Shown piece after piece: positions 5,630 through 5,858 of a stretch of DNA of 5,858 nucleotides. Every line of letters begins with the position of its first letter. The first letter of the stretch is position 1. Both the position numbers and the translations under genes were made by a program. The notes under the pieces are model-generated. The model worked only from the letters and a program-made list of their open reading frames with translations. It made no database searches and had not been told where the DNA came from. Source of the stretch: Candidatus Nesterenkonia stercoripullorum (lineage in GTDB: Bacteria; Actinomycetota; Actinomycetes; Actinomycetales; Micrococcaceae); contig DXGD01000250.1 of NCBI GenBank assembly GCA_019114115.1, positions 1 through 5,858 on the forward strand, read 5' to 3'.

Positions 5630-5858
5630 ATGGTGAGCAGCGCAGGAAAGATCTCCACAGAAGGCGTAGACATGGACACGCCACCCGTTGGCGTGCCCGC
5701 ACTGCCTTCCGCTGAGGTCCAGGCACCATCTCCCGCGGGCATGGGCGGGACGCACAGGCCGAAGAGGTTCCAGCGGGCCTCCGTGCTGAGCGCAGCTGTG
5801 GTATCCGGTGGCATGCTCCTCACGGGGCTGGCTGCCACTGGGGCGAGCGCACAGCCAT
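5630..5858 (+). CDS. Exported protein, N-terminal signal-peptide part (cut by window edge)
   Basis: The frame is open from a stop at 5549 to the window edge, 76 codons from ATG 5630, with strong G/C third-base use. It ends in a classical Sec signal peptide: basic HRPKRFQR (residues 42-49), a hydrophobic stretch at about 51-69 (VLSAAVVSGGMLLTGLAATG) and a likely cleavage after ASA (72-74 or nearby), before QP. The start is uncertain. ATG 5630 has GGGG (5621-5624) 5 nt upstream, ATG 5672 has AAGG (5661-5664) 7 nt upstream, and ATG 5741 has no ribosome binding site but would give a signal peptide of normal length. With the first start the region before the hydrophobic core is about 50 residues, Pro/Ala-rich and unusually long. 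The mature domain is outside the window. Secreted peptidoglycan-active proteins (Rpf-like, NlpC/P60, LysM) often begin this way in Micrococcales, but nothing here proves that. Confidence 0.72.
   Translation, partial: MVSSAGKISTEGVDMDTPPVGVPALPSAEVQAPSPAGMGGTHRPKRFQRASVLSAAVVSGGMLLTGLAATGASAQP

Noticed and set aside
5533..5838. Minus-strand open frames 5519-5755 and 5533-5838
   Set aside because: They are antisense to a frame with a convincing signal peptide and have no recognisable domains or ribosome binding site.

Overview
The window is GC-rich DNA with strong G/C preference at third codon positions. The gene families (FCD-type GntR regulator, BfrB-like ferritin, a Kv-beta-like aldo/keto reductase and a secreted protein with an Arg/Lys-rich signal peptide) fit a high-GC actinobacterium, probably of the Micrococcales. 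The genus cannot be fixed from sequence alone. I see no rRNA, tRNA, CRISPR array, insertion sequence or phage gene.

Left part (1-2985) is a small regulated catabolic locus. Three genes run leftward: a D-isomer-specific 2-hydroxyacid dehydrogenase (1744-2799), an amidase-signature hydrolase (223-1677) and the first 75 codons of a FAD-linked oxidoreductase (1-226). The last one starts at a GTG that overlaps the amidase stop by four bases. A divergent FCD-type GntR repressor gene (2986-3726) faces them. The divergent gap holds a 7+2+7 inverted repeat, GGATTGTCAACAATCC, that fits the FadR-subfamily operator pattern. It contains the TTGACA -35 box of the best leftward promoter. The simplest model is that the regulator represses the operon until a small carboxylate binds its FCD domain. 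The likely substrate logic is hydrolysis of an amide plus redox cycling of a 2-hydroxy/2-oxo acid through one NAD(P)-linked and one flavin-linked enzyme. The actual substrate is unknown.

Middle part (3699-4450): a complete non-haem ferritin gene on the minus strand, convergent with the regulator and overlapping its 3' end by 28 bp, followed by a 236-bp divergent spacer.

Right part (4451-5858): a complete aldo/keto reductase on the plus strand, then a 174-bp gap with a candidate promoter and an 11-bp-period GTTA direct repeat. Last is the 5' end of a gene for an exported protein, recognisable only by its signal peptide. It runs off the window before its mature domain, so its function cannot be read.
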